Source: Kribbella turkmenica (GTDB taxonomy: Bacteria > Actinomycetota > Actinomycetes > Propionibacteriales > Kribbellaceae). From it: a stretch of 51,046 nt of DNA. Shown one piece after another: positions 1-7,363 of this stretch. Under the pieces are notes generated by a model. The model had not been told where the DNA came from. It was given only the letters and a program-made list of their open reading frames with translations, and did no database searches. Position numbers and translations under genes: made by a program. Location: positions 1 to 51,046 of the forward strand of contig NZ_SMKR01000031.1 of the NCBI RefSeq assembly GCF_004348725.1, in the 5' to 3' direction. Positions within the stretch are counted from its first letter, which is position 1. The number at the start of each line of letters is the position of its first letter.

Positions 1-1916
1 GTGATGTCTACGTCGATGGGAGTCACCTTGGTGGGGGCGGTGGGGACTGCGCCGGAGGTGACGGGGAGGTTGAGTTTGCTGCCGCCGAGGTCGATGTCGA
101 TGGTGGCGCCGGTGTCGTTGGGGCTGGTCCACTCGGTGTCGCTCAAGGTGACGGCGAGACCGAGGACGCGGCCCTTGGGGATGACCTGGTCCTGGGCGCG
201 GAGTGGGACGGTGACGGTGGACCACTTGCCGGGGGTGAGCGGCTTGGGGTTGCTCAGGGAGTTGCTGTGGGCCGCGTCGATCCAGCCGCGGCTGACGACG
301 CCGTGGTCGCTCTGGGCGGTGAGTTTCTCGACCGTGTAGTAGCAGGCGTCGTCGTACCCGGTGCTCTCGCCTTCGCAGGTGGAGTCGTCGGTACGGCGGA
401 TGCCGGAGTACCGCTGTGCGTCGCCGTACTCGATCAGCCGGGCGGTGACCGGGGTCGTGGTCGAGTCGGCCTTGATCCTGAGCGTCACCGACGGGGTGCC
501 GCTGATCCGGATCGGCACGGGGAGCGGCGCGGACAGGAACATCTGCCGGCCGGCGATCACCTCGGACGGCGTGGCGACGATGTCGTCCTCGGTGAGCTCC
601 GGGTCGTCCGTGATCGTGACAGTTCCCTTGCCCAAGGCACCTAGTTTGCCGGCGGACAGCGGTACCGGGACGGAGCGGTTCACGGCCGGCCAGGTCTTGT
701 AGTCGCGCCAGACGTCGGGCGCCGTCTCGACGGACGCCATCGGCTTCTTCATCACGCCGTTCTGCAGGTCCTGCAGCCAGTAGTCGAACCACTCGTGCAA
801 CTCGTCCACCCAGGCCTGGCGGCGGAACTCGAACGGGTCGACGTGGTCCTCGAGACCGAGCCAGAGCTTGCGCGGCACCTTGTTCTCGGCGAGTGCGCTC
901 CACCACTGCGAGAAGTGGTTGGTCTGGACGTTGTAGTCGCTGAGGCCGTGGGTGATGAAGACCGACGCCTTCACCTTCGACGCGGTCTCCAGGTAGTCCC
1001 GCTCGGCCCAGAAGTCGGTGTAGTCACCGGTCTCGTCGTCGTCGTTGTCGCCGAGGCCGGCCCGTACGGCGTCGCACGCCGGGGTGTCGTGGCCGACGTA
1101 CCCGCCGAGCCAGGGCATGTAGTCGTCGGAGTACGGCACGCCGCCGGAACGGGTGTAGTCGTACCAGGACGAGATCGCGGAGATCGGCACGATCGTCTTC
1201 AGGCCTTCGACGCCGGTCGCGGCGACACCGTTGGCCAGCGTGCCGTCGTACGACTTGCCGATCATGCCGACCGCGCCGCTGGACCAGGTCGCGTCGATCT
1301 CGTGGCCGTCGGCGGTGTGCGCGGTGTTGCGGCCGTTCAACCAGTCGATCACGGCGACGACGGAGTCGATCTCGTCCTTGCCGCCGACGTCACCGCAGCC
1401 GCTGGACCGGCCGGTGCCGACGATGTCGACGCCGACGACGGCGTACCCGCGGGGGACGAAGTAGTTGTCGTAGAACAACGGCATCTTCTGGATGACGCCG
1501 TTCTCGTCGTACGTCTTCTTCTCGCTCTCGTTGCCGCGGCCGCAGCAGGAGTAGTACGGCGACGCGTCCATGATCACCGGGATCCGCAGCCCGGTCAGGT
1601 CGGTCTCGCGCGGACGGACGATGTCGACGGCGACGACGTCGTTCGTGCCGTCGGAGTCGGTGTCCAGGTCGGTGTCGACGTACACGGACTCGCGGAGCGC
1701 GTCGGCGTAGTCGTAGATCGGCTGCGTCTTCTTCGTCGCCGCGTCGACGTACGGCGGGGTCCCGGGGCGATCCGACGACGCGGACACGGCCGGCGCGGAG
1801 ACCGGCGGGCGGGGGTCGTCCGGCAACCCGACAGCCGACGCGGTACCCGTGACGGTTCCCAGGCTGAGCACGGTGGACGAGACCAGGATCGTCATCCTGG
1901 CGCGGACGGGCGTCAT
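1..1916 (-). CDS. Xaa-Pro dipeptidyl-peptidase, secreted, S15/CocE family (3' end cut by window edge)
   Basis: This protein should remove X-Pro dipeptides from peptides outside the cell. From ATG 1916 the frame stays open to base 1, giving about 638 residues without a stop. A hydrophobic N-terminus ending near TASA (about residues 22-28) looks like a Sec signal peptide. The alpha/beta-hydrolase part carries GTGRSSGC (about 168-174) and the nucleophile motif GKSYDG (Ser222). THGLSDYNVQ and the later LEDHVDP fit the acid and histidine segments of the PepX/CocE family. The last 200 residues resemble the C-terminal beta-sandwich (PF08530). A TAGCCT box (1925-1930) lies 8 bases before the ATG with no Shine-Dalgarno, so the mRNA may be leaderless. 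The long open frame on the opposite strand here is a codon-bias shadow. The exact peptide specificity is inferred from the family. Confidence 0.9.
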   Translation of the reverse strand, partial: MTPVRARMTILVSSTVLSLGTVTGTASAVGLPDDPRPPVSAPAVSASSDRPGTPPYVDAATKKTQPIYDYADALRESVYVDTDLDTDSDGTNDVVAVDIVRPRETDLTGLRIPVIMDASPYYSCCGRGNESEKKTYDENGVIQKMPLFYDNYFVPRGYAVVGVDIVGTGRSSGCGDVGGKDEIDSVVAVIDWLNGRNTAHTADGHEIDATWSSGAVGMIGKSYDGTLANGVAATGVEGLKTIVPISAISSWYDYTRSGGVPYSDDYMPWLGGYVGHDTPACDAVRAGLGDNDDDETGDYTDFWAERDYLETASKVKASVFITHGLSDYNVQTNHFSQWWSALAENKVPRKLWLGLEDHVDPFEFRRQAWVDELHEWFDYWLQDLQNGVMKKPMASVETAPDVWRDYKTWPAVNRSVPVPLSAGKLGALGKGTVTITDDPELTEDDIVATPSEVIAGRQMFLSAPLPVPIRISGTPSVTLRIKADSTTTPVTARLIEYGDAQRYSGIRRTDDSTCEGESTGYDDACYYTVEKLTAQSDHGVVSRGWIDAAHSNSLSNPKPLTPGKWSTVTVPLRAQDQVIPKGRVLGLAVTLSDTEWTSPNDTGATIDIDLGGSKLNLPVTSGAVPTAPTKVTPIDVDI

Positions 1917-2061
1917 GGCTGGGAAGGCTAGTCACTCGGCGGGCCTAATGCCAGGTTCTGCCGAGATTGGCAGCCACTTCCCACGCACGGAGCGTAATGA
2001 TGGACTGGTTCCGATAGGGTGACCGCCACCGCCCAGGGGGAGCGTACGGAAGGGTAGGCCA

Positions 2062-3075
2062 GTGAATCTGCGAGCGCCGGTGACATTGCTGGACGTGGCA
2101 CAGCGCGCGGGTGTGTCGGTCGCGACCGCTTCTCGCGTGCTCAACGGCGGGGACCGGGTTCCCCGTCCTGAGCTGCAGGAACGGGTCAAAGCCGCCGCGG
2201 ACGAGCTCGGGTACACGCCGAACGCGCAGGCGCAGGCGCTGGCGAAGTCGTCCACGAACGTGGTCGGCATCCTGGTGCACGACATCGAGGACCCGTATTT
2301 CGCGGCGATCGCGAACGGCGTGATGCGGGCCGCCGACGAGCGCAACCTCCTGGTGATGATGGCCAGCACGTTCCGTGACTCCGATCGTGAGATTGCCTAC
2401 CTGTCCTCGCTGCGCGCGCAGCGCGCGCGGGCCGCGGTGATGATCGGCAGCCGCCGGACCGACGCCGAGACCCTGGCCCGGACGGCGACCGAGGTCGAGA
2501 CCTTCCTGAACTCCGGCGCCGGCCTGGCACTGGTCAGCCAGTCCGGGATGCCGGCGCACACGATCGAGCCGGACAACCGGTCCGGTGCGGCCGAGCTGGC
2601 CCGTTCGCTGGTCGGGCTCGGCTGGCGGAAGTTCGCCGTCCTCGGTGGACCGGACACGCTGGCGACCGCGCGGGACCGCCGGGACGGTTTCGTCGCCGGG
2701 CTGGCCGAGGCAGGCCTGCAACCGGTCGCGCTCGAGGCCGGCGAGTTCACCCGCGACGGCGGGTACGCCGCTGCCGAGGCGCTGCTGGATCGCAAGTCCG
2801 ACCTGGACTGTGTGTTCGCGGTGAACGACGTGATGGCGGTCGGCGCGATGTCCGCGCTGCGGTCTCGCGGCGTCGACGTACCTCGGGAGCTGGGGGTCGC
2901 CGGGTTCGACGACATCGCCACGCTGCGGGACGTGTGGCCGGGGCTGACCACGGTCCGGCTGCCGTTGGAGCAGATGGGCCGCCGCGCGCTCGAGCTGGCG
3001 ATCGAGGGCGGCGAGGCCATCACCGAGACCTTCAAGGCCGAGGTCGTCCTGCGGGAGAGCACCTCCCGCCGCTGA
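2062..3075 (+). CDS. LacI-family transcriptional repressor
   Basis: This is a sugar- or metabolite-responsive DNA-binding repressor of 337 residues, the usual LacI length. The N-terminal helix-turn-helix (about 8-27: TLLDVAQRAGVSVATASRVL) is followed by the hinge region and NALAKSSTNVVGILVHDIEDPYF, the start of the periplasmic-binding-protein-like effector domain. VAGFDDIATLRDVWPGLTTV near the C-terminus is also typical. The GTG start follows an AGGGTAGG-like site by a few bases. A TAGGGT box at 2015-2020 could be its -10. It lies between the divergent peptidase gene and menB and only 15 bases precede the menB start. The regulated genes cannot be deduced; the divergent peptidase is the nearest candidate. 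Confidence 0.93.
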   Translation: MNLRAPVTLLDVAQRAGVSVATASRVLNGGDRVPRPELQERVKAAADELGYTPNAQAQALAKSSTNVVGILVHDIEDPYFAAIANGVMRAADERNLLVMMASTFRDSDREIAYLSSLRAQRARAAVMIGSRRTDAETLARTATEVETFLNSGAGLALVSQSGMPAHTIEPDNRSGAAELARSLVGLGWRKFAVLGGPDTLATARDRRDGFVAGLAEAGLQPVALEAGEFTRDGGYAAAEALLDRKSDLDCVFAVNDVMAVGAMSALRSRGVDVPRELGVAGFDDIATLRDVWPGLTTVRLPLEQMGRRALELAIEGGEAITETFKAEVVLRESTSRR

Positions 3076-3077
3076 AA

Positions 3078-3083
3078 TATGCT
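3078..3083 (+). promoter_or_regulatory. -10 box (TATGCT) of menB
   Basis: TATGCT ends exactly 7 bases before GTG 3091 and begins 2 bases after the lacI stop. The spacing places transcription start at the GTG, so menB is probably leaderless and not translated from the earlier ATG at 3079, which lies inside the box. Confidence 0.6.
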
Positions 3084-3090
3084 CGGCTGC

Positions 3091-4005
3091 GTGACCGATG
3101 CCGCGCACGTCTCCGAGATCTTCGACCCGTCGGCCTGGAAGCAGGTTGACGGGTTCGACCTGACCGACATCACCTACCACCGGGCGGTCGACGCCGGCGT
3201 GGTGCGGATCGCGTTCAACCGGCCGGAGGTCCGCAACGCGTTCCGGCCGCACACCGTGGACGAGTTGTACCGGGTGCTCGACCACGCGCGGATGTCGACC
3301 GATGTCGGTTGTGTGCTGCTCACCGGCAACGGACCGTCGCCGCGGGACGGCGGGTGGGCGTTCTGCTCGGGTGGAGACCAGCGGGTCCGGGGTAAGGACG
3401 GTTACAAGTACGCCGAGGGGACCACGGCCGAGACCATCGACCCGGCGAAGGCGGGCCGGCTGCACATCCTCGAGGTGCAACGGCTGATCCGCTTCATGTC
3501 GAAGGTCGTCATCTGCGTCGTCCCGGGCTGGGCCGCGGGTGGTGGGCACAGCCTGCACGTGGTCGCCGATCTGACCCTCGCGTCCGCGGAGCATGCGCGG
3601 TTCAAGCAGACGGACGCGGACGTGGCGTCGTTCGACGGTGGTTTCGGGTCGGCGTACCTGGCCCGGCAGGTCGGGCAGAAGTTCGCCCGGGAGATCTTCT
3701 TCCTCGGTGACGAGTACTCCGCCGAGGACGCCTACCGGATGGGGATGGTCAACAAGGTCGTCCCGCACGCCGAGCTCGAGGCGACCGCGCTGGAGTGGGG
3801 CCGGAGAATCTGCGCGAAGTCGCCGACCGCGCAGCGGATGCTGAAGTACGCGTTCAACCTGATCGACGACGGCCTGGTCGGCCAGCAACTCTTCGCCGGT
3901 GAGGCCACCCGGCTCGCCTACGGCACGGACGAGGCCGCCGAGGGCCGCGACTCGTTCCTGGAGAAGCGCCCGGCGGACTGGTCGCCGTTCCCGTACGCGT
4001 TCTAA
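3091..4005 (+). CDS. menB: 1,4-dihydroxy-2-naphthoyl-CoA synthase
   Basis: MenB closes the second ring of the naphthoquinone in menaquinone synthesis by converting o-succinylbenzoyl-CoA to 1,4-dihydroxy-2-naphthoyl-CoA in the cytoplasm. The protein (304 residues) has the crotonase fold. Visible are the CoA/oxyanion segment WAFCSGGDQRVRGKDGYKY, the oxyanion Gly stretch GWAAGGGHSLHVV, and TDADVASFDGGFGSAYLARQVG holding the acidic and Ser residues conserved in MenB. The C-terminal FLEKRPADWSPFPYAF is diagnostic. GTG 3091 is preferred to ATG 3079 because the TATGCT box overlaps the latter. No other men gene is nearby. Confidence 0.95.
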   Translation: MTDAAHVSEIFDPSAWKQVDGFDLTDITYHRAVDAGVVRIAFNRPEVRNAFRPHTVDELYRVLDHARMSTDVGCVLLTGNGPSPRDGGWAFCSGGDQRVRGKDGYKYAEGTTAETIDPAKAGRLHILEVQRLIRFMSKVVICVVPGWAAGGGHSLHVVADLTLASAEHARFKQTDADVASFDGGFGSAYLARQVGQKFAREIFFLGDEYSAEDAYRMGMVNKVVPHAELEATALEWGRRICAKSPTAQRMLKYAFNLIDDGLVGQQLFAGEATRLAYGTDEAAEGRDSFLEKRPADWSPFPYAF

Positions 4006-4070
4006 CACTCATTGCTGAGTAGTTCACAGAAATGATCGTGCGAAGTACTGACAGTTCGCGGTAAGTCGCT

Positions 4071-4076
4071 TACCGT
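4071..4076 (+). promoter_or_regulatory. -10 box (TACCGT) of the gene at 4084
   Basis: TACCGT lies 7 bases upstream of ATG 4084 and no Shine-Dalgarno is present between them, which fits a leaderless transcript. Confidence 0.55.
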
Positions 4077-4083
4077 CCTGCGT

Positions 4084-5049
4084 ATGGACAACCTCTCCCG
4101 CCGCAGCCTGCTCGCCGGGACGGGGGCGATCCTCGCGGCTGGTGCCGCCGGGACGCCGGCCGTCGCCCGCTCCTTCGGCCTACCCGCCACCCGGCGTTTC
4201 GCGCTCGCCGGGCCGGGCGGCGAGCTGTTCCGGGGCAAGCCGCTGGCCGATGTCACCGTCATGCAGTCGATCGCCTTCGACAGCCCGAACCGGCGGCTGT
4301 TCACCGGTCAGCTGCGGTCAGGTCGCCCGGGTAGCACCGGCGATCTCACGCTGACCAGGCTGAGCCTGGCCGGTGACGTCCTCGGGCACATGTACCTGAC
4401 CGGGTTCGGCCACGCGGTGTCGATCGGCGCCGAGACTGTCGGGCGTACGACGTACCTGTGGACCGAGACCGACGTGGACACGGCCAACGGGCGTGGCCGG
4501 CAGATCGCGCGCTTCCGGTGGCGAGACGGGGCGACGCTGACCAAGGACTCGCCCGGACTGCGGAAGTGGAAGCCGGTCGCGGCGGGGAGCGTGTTCACTC
4601 CCTCGGTGGACCAGCAGCACGGCCGGCTCGGTGTGCGGTACTCGATGCCCGACGGAATGCACCTCAACGTCTACTCGCTGAGCGCCGCCCGGGCGGGTGA
4701 CTTCTCGGCCCCGTTGGTGTCGTTCAAGCAGCCCACGGTGACCGCGGGGATCGACTTCCAGGGATGGGCTCTGCATGGCTCGTACGCGTACTTCTGGGAG
4801 GGTGAGGCGCACGCCGGTGTCTTCGATCCGGCGCTGGTGACGTCGAAGCTGTGGTGCTTCGACATGAACAACGGCCAGGTCGTCGAGTCGGCCCGCGTCC
4901 TCGACGGGCCTGACCTGACACACCGTGAAGCCGAGGGACTCGCCGTCCACGTCGGACCGCGTGGACAGGCACAGCTGTGCTTCGGTTTCGCCTCCGGCGT
5001 CACCGGCGACCGCCGCGCCAACCTCTTCTACCGCAACACCCTCGTCTGA
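4084..5049 (+). CDS. Tat-exported beta-propeller-like protein (TagC/phage-receptor-binding-like)
   Basis: This 321-residue secreted protein starts with a twin-arginine signal, SRRSLLAGTGAILAAGAAG, cleaved near PAVARS. The mature part is rich in short beta-strand segments that repeat a pattern such as MQSIAFDSPNRRLFTGQ, LTLTRLSLAGDVLGHMYLTGFGHAVSIG and LWCFDMNNGQVVESARVL. That pattern resembles the actinobacterial family often labelled teichoic acid biosynthesis protein C or P68 RBP/TagC-like propeller. HREAEGLAVH near the C-terminus is also shared with that family. The assignment comes from remembered sequence style and not from a search. No catalytic residues can be named. It sits alone between menB and the convergent upp. 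Confidence 0.8.
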   Translation: MDNLSRRSLLAGTGAILAAGAAGTPAVARSFGLPATRRFALAGPGGELFRGKPLADVTVMQSIAFDSPNRRLFTGQLRSGRPGSTGDLTLTRLSLAGDVLGHMYLTGFGHAVSIGAETVGRTTYLWTETDVDTANGRGRQIARFRWRDGATLTKDSPGLRKWKPVAAGSVFTPSVDQQHGRLGVRYSMPDGMHLNVYSLSAARAGDFSAPLVSFKQPTVTAGIDFQGWALHGSYAYFWEGEAHAGVFDPALVTSKLWCFDMNNGQVVESARVLDGPDLTHREAEGLAVHVGPRGQAQLCFGFASGVTGDRRANLFYRNTLV

Positions 5050-5091
5050 CCCTCATCGTGCCCCGCCGTACTCGCCGATCCCGTCGGGGCC

Positions 5092-5124
5092 AGCTCACTT
5101 GGGTTGTCGAGCCCAAGCTGAGCT
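5092..5124. terminator. Bidirectional stem-loop between the propeller gene and upp
   Basis: AGCTCACTTGGG pairs with CCCAAG-C-TGAGCT (one bulged C) around an 8-base loop. It lies between convergent genes and overlaps the first base or two of the upp stop codon, so it could end transcripts from both sides. Confidence 0.6.
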
Positions 5125-5764
5125 ACTGGGCGACGCCGTACAGGCGGTCGCCGGCGTCGCCCAGGCCTGGGACGATGTAGCCCTTGTCGTTCAGGTGGGA
5201 GTCCATGCCGGCGATCACCAGGTTGCAGGGGACGCGCAGGTTCGTCAGCTCGCGCTCGACCCGTTCCACGCCCTCGGGGGCGGCGAGCAGGCAGATCGCG
5301 GTGATGTGGTCGGCGCCGCGGTCCACCAGGAACTGGATCGCCGCGGCCAGCGTGCCGCCGGTCGCCAGCATCGGGTCGAGCACATAGCACTGCCGCCCGG
5401 ACAGGTCCTCCGGCAGCCGTTCGGCGTACGTCGACGCGGTCAGCGTCTCCTCGTTCCGGATCATGCCGAGGAAGCCGACCTCGGCGGTCGGCAGCAGCCG
5501 GCTCATGCCTTCGAGCATGCCGAGCCCGGCCCGCAGGATCGGGACGACCAGCGGCTTGGGAGCGGTCAGCTTGACGCCCTCGGCCTCGGCGACCGGGGTC
5601 TGCACGGTGACCGGACCGGTCCGGACGTCCCGGGTCGCCTCGTAGGCGAGCAGCGTGACGAGCTCCTCGGTCAGCCGCCGGAAGGTCGGCGAGTCCGTGC
5701 GCTCGTCCCGCAGCGCGGTGAGCTTGTGGGCGACGAGCGGGTGGTCCACGACGAGGATCTGCAT
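5123..5764 (-). CDS. upp: Uracil phosphoribosyltransferase
   Basis: Upp salvages uracil by transferring ribose 5-phosphate from PRPP to give UMP (EC 2.4.2.9). The 213-residue length matches the family. [20 protein letters not shown] is the typical N-terminus. [13 protein letters not shown] and the PRPP loop [14 protein letters not shown] are clear, and [16 protein letters not shown] is the uracil-binding C-terminal loop. ATG 5764 was chosen because it starts the family consensus. A TACCGT box (5773-5778) is 8 bases upstream with no ribosome site, again suggesting a leaderless or nearly leaderless message. Upp sits next to the tadA cluster. Confidence 0.97.
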   Translation of the reverse strand: MQILVVDHPLVAHKLTALRDERTDSPTFRRLTEELVTLLAYEATRDVRTGPVTVQTPVAEAEGVKLTAPKPLVVPILRAGLGMLEGMSRLLPTAEVGFLGMIRNEETLTASTYAERLPEDLSGRQCYVLDPMLATGGTLAAAIQFLVDRGADHITAICLLAAPEGVERVERELTNLRVPCNLVIAGMDSHLNDKGYIVPGLGDAGDRLYGVAQ

Positions 5765-5869
5765 AAGCCGGAACGGTACCGTCGGCGATTCGCGGCGGGA
5801 AAGCGCGCTCGCTGTCAGACTTGAAACTGCGCCAGAGGTCGCCCTGCTCGCCCCACAGGGAGTACGCCG

Positions 5870-6031
5870 ATGACGGAGAAGTCGCCCGAACAACTCGATC
5901 GCCTCCGTCGGCGCGCTGCCTTCCTGCGCGAGCTGGAGGAGGCCCGCGCCCTCCGTGACCGGATCGCCCCCCGCCGGGCCCGGGTCCGGCAACTCCGCGA
6001 GGCCATGCGCCGGGCGACGTACCATCACTGA
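5870..6031 (+). CDS. Conserved small basic protein (53 aa)
   Basis: ATG 5870 to TGA 6031 encodes 53 residues beginning [20 protein letters not shown] and ending [12 protein letters not shown]. The sequence is almost all charged helix (Arg/Glu/Ala) and matches my memory of a short actinobacterial family of the form FLRELxEARxLRxRVxPRRxR. No enzyme motif is present; nucleic-acid or protein binding is possible but unproven. It is divergent from upp and precedes the tadA pair. It is easily missed because of its length. Confidence 0.7.
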   Translation: MTEKSPEQLDRLRRRAAFLRELEEARALRDRIAPRRARVRQLREAMRRATYHH

Positions 6032-6105
6032 GCGTTGGTGTACTGATACCGCGTCGAGACCGCGAACACCTCCCGTGACCGGCGGGAGTCTGCGACGATG
6101 AACCG

Positions 6106-6603
6106 GTGTCTGATGCCACGGCTGGGCCGATGACCACCGACCTCGACTTCGCGGTCGCTGCGTACACCGAGGACGGGGTCTGGACCGTCACCCCGCTCGT
6201 GCTGCGCGGCGAGCCGGACCTGTCCGCCCTGGTGTCCGCGCTCCGGCGGTACCCCGGCGAGGCCGGCGTACTGGGGATGATCTCGGTCGACGAGGACTTC
6301 TTCATCCTGCTCCGGGTGATCGGCGGCCGGGCCCGGCTGCTGATCTCCGACGTCACCGCCGCGACCGAGTGGCCGCTGGCCCGGCAGGTGGTCGACGAGC
6401 TCGACATCCCGCTGGCCGATGACGACGACGAGCAGGTCCCGGCCGGCGACCTGGCGATCATCGCCGATCTCGGGATGAGCGCGATGGACCTGGGCGCGCT
6501 GTGCGACGACGTCGACCTCTACCCGGAGGAAATGCTCGAGGAGATCGCCGAGACGCTGGGCTTCGGCAACCAGTTCCACGAGGCGATCGAGGCTCTTGGT
6601 TAG
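6106..6603 (+). CDS. tRNA adenosine deaminase-associated protein
   Basis: This acidic 165-residue protein belongs to the actinobacterial family named for its constant position before tadA (TIGR03941 type). Features are [46 protein letters not shown], and a very acidic segment [21 protein letters not shown]. Its role is not established; a structural or regulatory partner of TadA is inferred from position. GTG 6106 is used, with ATG 6130 as the alternative. Its last bases overlap the tadA start, so the two genes are translationally coupled. Confidence 0.9.
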   Translation: MSDATAGPMTTDLDFAVAAYTEDGVWTVTPLVLRGEPDLSALVSALRRYPGEAGVLGMISVDEDFFILLRVIGGRARLLISDVTAATEWPLARQVVDELDIPLADDDDEQVPAGDLAIIADLGMSAMDLGALCDDVDLYPEEMLEEIAETLGFGNQFHEAIEALG

Positions 6604-7063
6604 CCCGGCGGTCCGGCGCGAGTGGTCCCGGCTGATGACGATCGCGCTGGCGGAAGGTGAGAAGGCGCTGCCCGACGTTCCGATCGGGGCGGTTGTGGTG
6701 GACGCGGACGGCGAGGTGATCGGCCGCGGCCACAACGAGCGCGAGACCACCGGTGACCCGACCGCGCACGCCGAGGTGGTCGCGATCCGGGAGGCGGCGC
6801 GGCACGTCGGCGAATGGCGGCTCACCGGCTGCACCCTGGTGGTTACGCTGGAGCCGTGCACGATGTGCGCCGGCGCCATCGTGCTGTCCCGGCTGGACCG
6901 GCTGATTTTCGCGGCGTACGACGAGAAGGCCGGTGCGGTCGGGTCGCTGTGGGACGTCGTTCGGGACCGCCGGCTGAACCACCGGCCCGAGGTGGTCGGC
7001 GGGGTGATGGCCGACGAGGCGGGCGCCCGGCTGCGCGATTTCTTCATCGGGCACAGACCTTGA
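6596..7063 (+). CDS. tadA: tRNA-specific adenosine deaminase
   Basis: TadA deaminates A34 of tRNA-Arg(ACG) to inosine in the cytoplasm. The 155-residue protein has the zinc motif HAE (His58, Glu60 as ligand and proton shuttle) and PCTMC (Cys88, Cys91). The family sequence LPDVPIGAVVV and the ending RLRDFFIGHR are also present. TTG 6596 overlaps the stop of the preceding gene by 8 bases and follows a GAGG site. ATG 6635 would cut away the first helix RREWSRL, so the TTG start is preferred. The next feature is tRNA-Ser. Confidence 0.95.
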   Translation: MVSPAVRREWSRLMTIALAEGEKALPDVPIGAVVVDADGEVIGRGHNERETTGDPTAHAEVVAIREAARHVGEWRLTGCTLVVTLEPCTMCAGAIVLSRLDRLIFAAYDEKAGAVGSLWDVVRDRRLNHRPEVVGGVMADEAGARLRDFFIGHRP

Positions 7064-7076
7064 TAGTGTCCTCGGC

Positions 7077-7167
7077 GGTGGCGTGTCCGAGCGGCCGAAG
7101 GAGCGCGCCTCGAAAGCGCGTGACGGGCAACCCCCGTCCGAGGGTTCAAATCCCTCCGCCACCGCCA
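7077..7167 (+). tRNA. tRNA-Ser(CGA), CCA encoded
   Basis: The acceptor arms GGTGGCG and CGCCACC pair perfectly. The anticodon stem CGCGC/GCGCG encloses CTCGAAA, giving anticodon CGA. A long variable arm (GACGGG-CAAC-CCCGTC) identifies the serine type. The T-arm is GAGGG-TTCAAAT-CCCTC, with discriminator G and an encoded CCA at 7165-7167. The last 17 bases occur again at 7250-7266. Confidence 0.96.
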
Positions 7168-7266
7168 TGTGAAGGGTGGTTCCGCACGAAGTGTGGGACC
7201 ATCCGACGCAGATCAAGTGCTGTGGGATGTGGGAGGAGCCTGCGACGGTTCCCTCCGCCACCGCCA
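7151..7266. repeat. 17-bp direct repeat of the tRNA-Ser 3' end (att-like scar)
   Basis: TCCCTCCGCCACCGCCA is present at 7151-7167, as the 3' end of tRNA-Ser including CCA, and again without change at 7250-7266. The 82 bases between contain only a stem-loop. This is the arrangement left when an element integrates in a tRNA gene and is later almost completely lost, or when a short duplication occurs. No integrase is present. Confidence 0.65.
7178..7200 (+). terminator. Stem-loop after tRNA-Ser
   Basis: GGTTCCGCAC and GTGTGGGACC form a 10-bp stem (two G-T pairs) with loop GAA, 11 bases after the tRNA. It lacks a T-run, but its position fits termination of the tadA/tRNA transcript. Confidence 0.5.
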
Positions 7267-7296
7267 ACCGTCCCCCGGGGCGGAGTAGGACCGGAG

Positions 7297-7327
7297 ACCC
7301 TGATGCTGTGTGATGCGTCAGGGTTTT
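7297..7327 (+). terminator. Rho-independent-like terminator
   Basis: ACCCTGATGC pairs with GCGTCAGGGT around an 8-base loop and is followed by TTT. Its presence argues against translation starting at the GTG at 7310, which lies in the loop. Confidence 0.65.
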
Positions 7328-7363
7328 CGTCTCTCGGGACCTGATGCGGGAGAGGGCCCCCAC

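Noticed and set aside
795..1931. Long open frame on the + strand opposite the peptidase gene
   Set aside because: It is made of Val/Arg/Asp-rich low-complexity sequence, while the minus strand shows clear S15 peptidase motifs. It is a shadow of high-GC codon bias.
1945..4008. 687-codon open frame antisense to lacI and menB
   Set aside because: Both + strand genes have family motifs and proper starts. The antisense frame has no recognisable domain.
7310..7363. Longer N-terminus of the antiporter starting at GTG 7310
   Set aside because: The GTG lies in the loop of a terminator hairpin with T-run. A start at 7364 leaves the first membrane helix intact.
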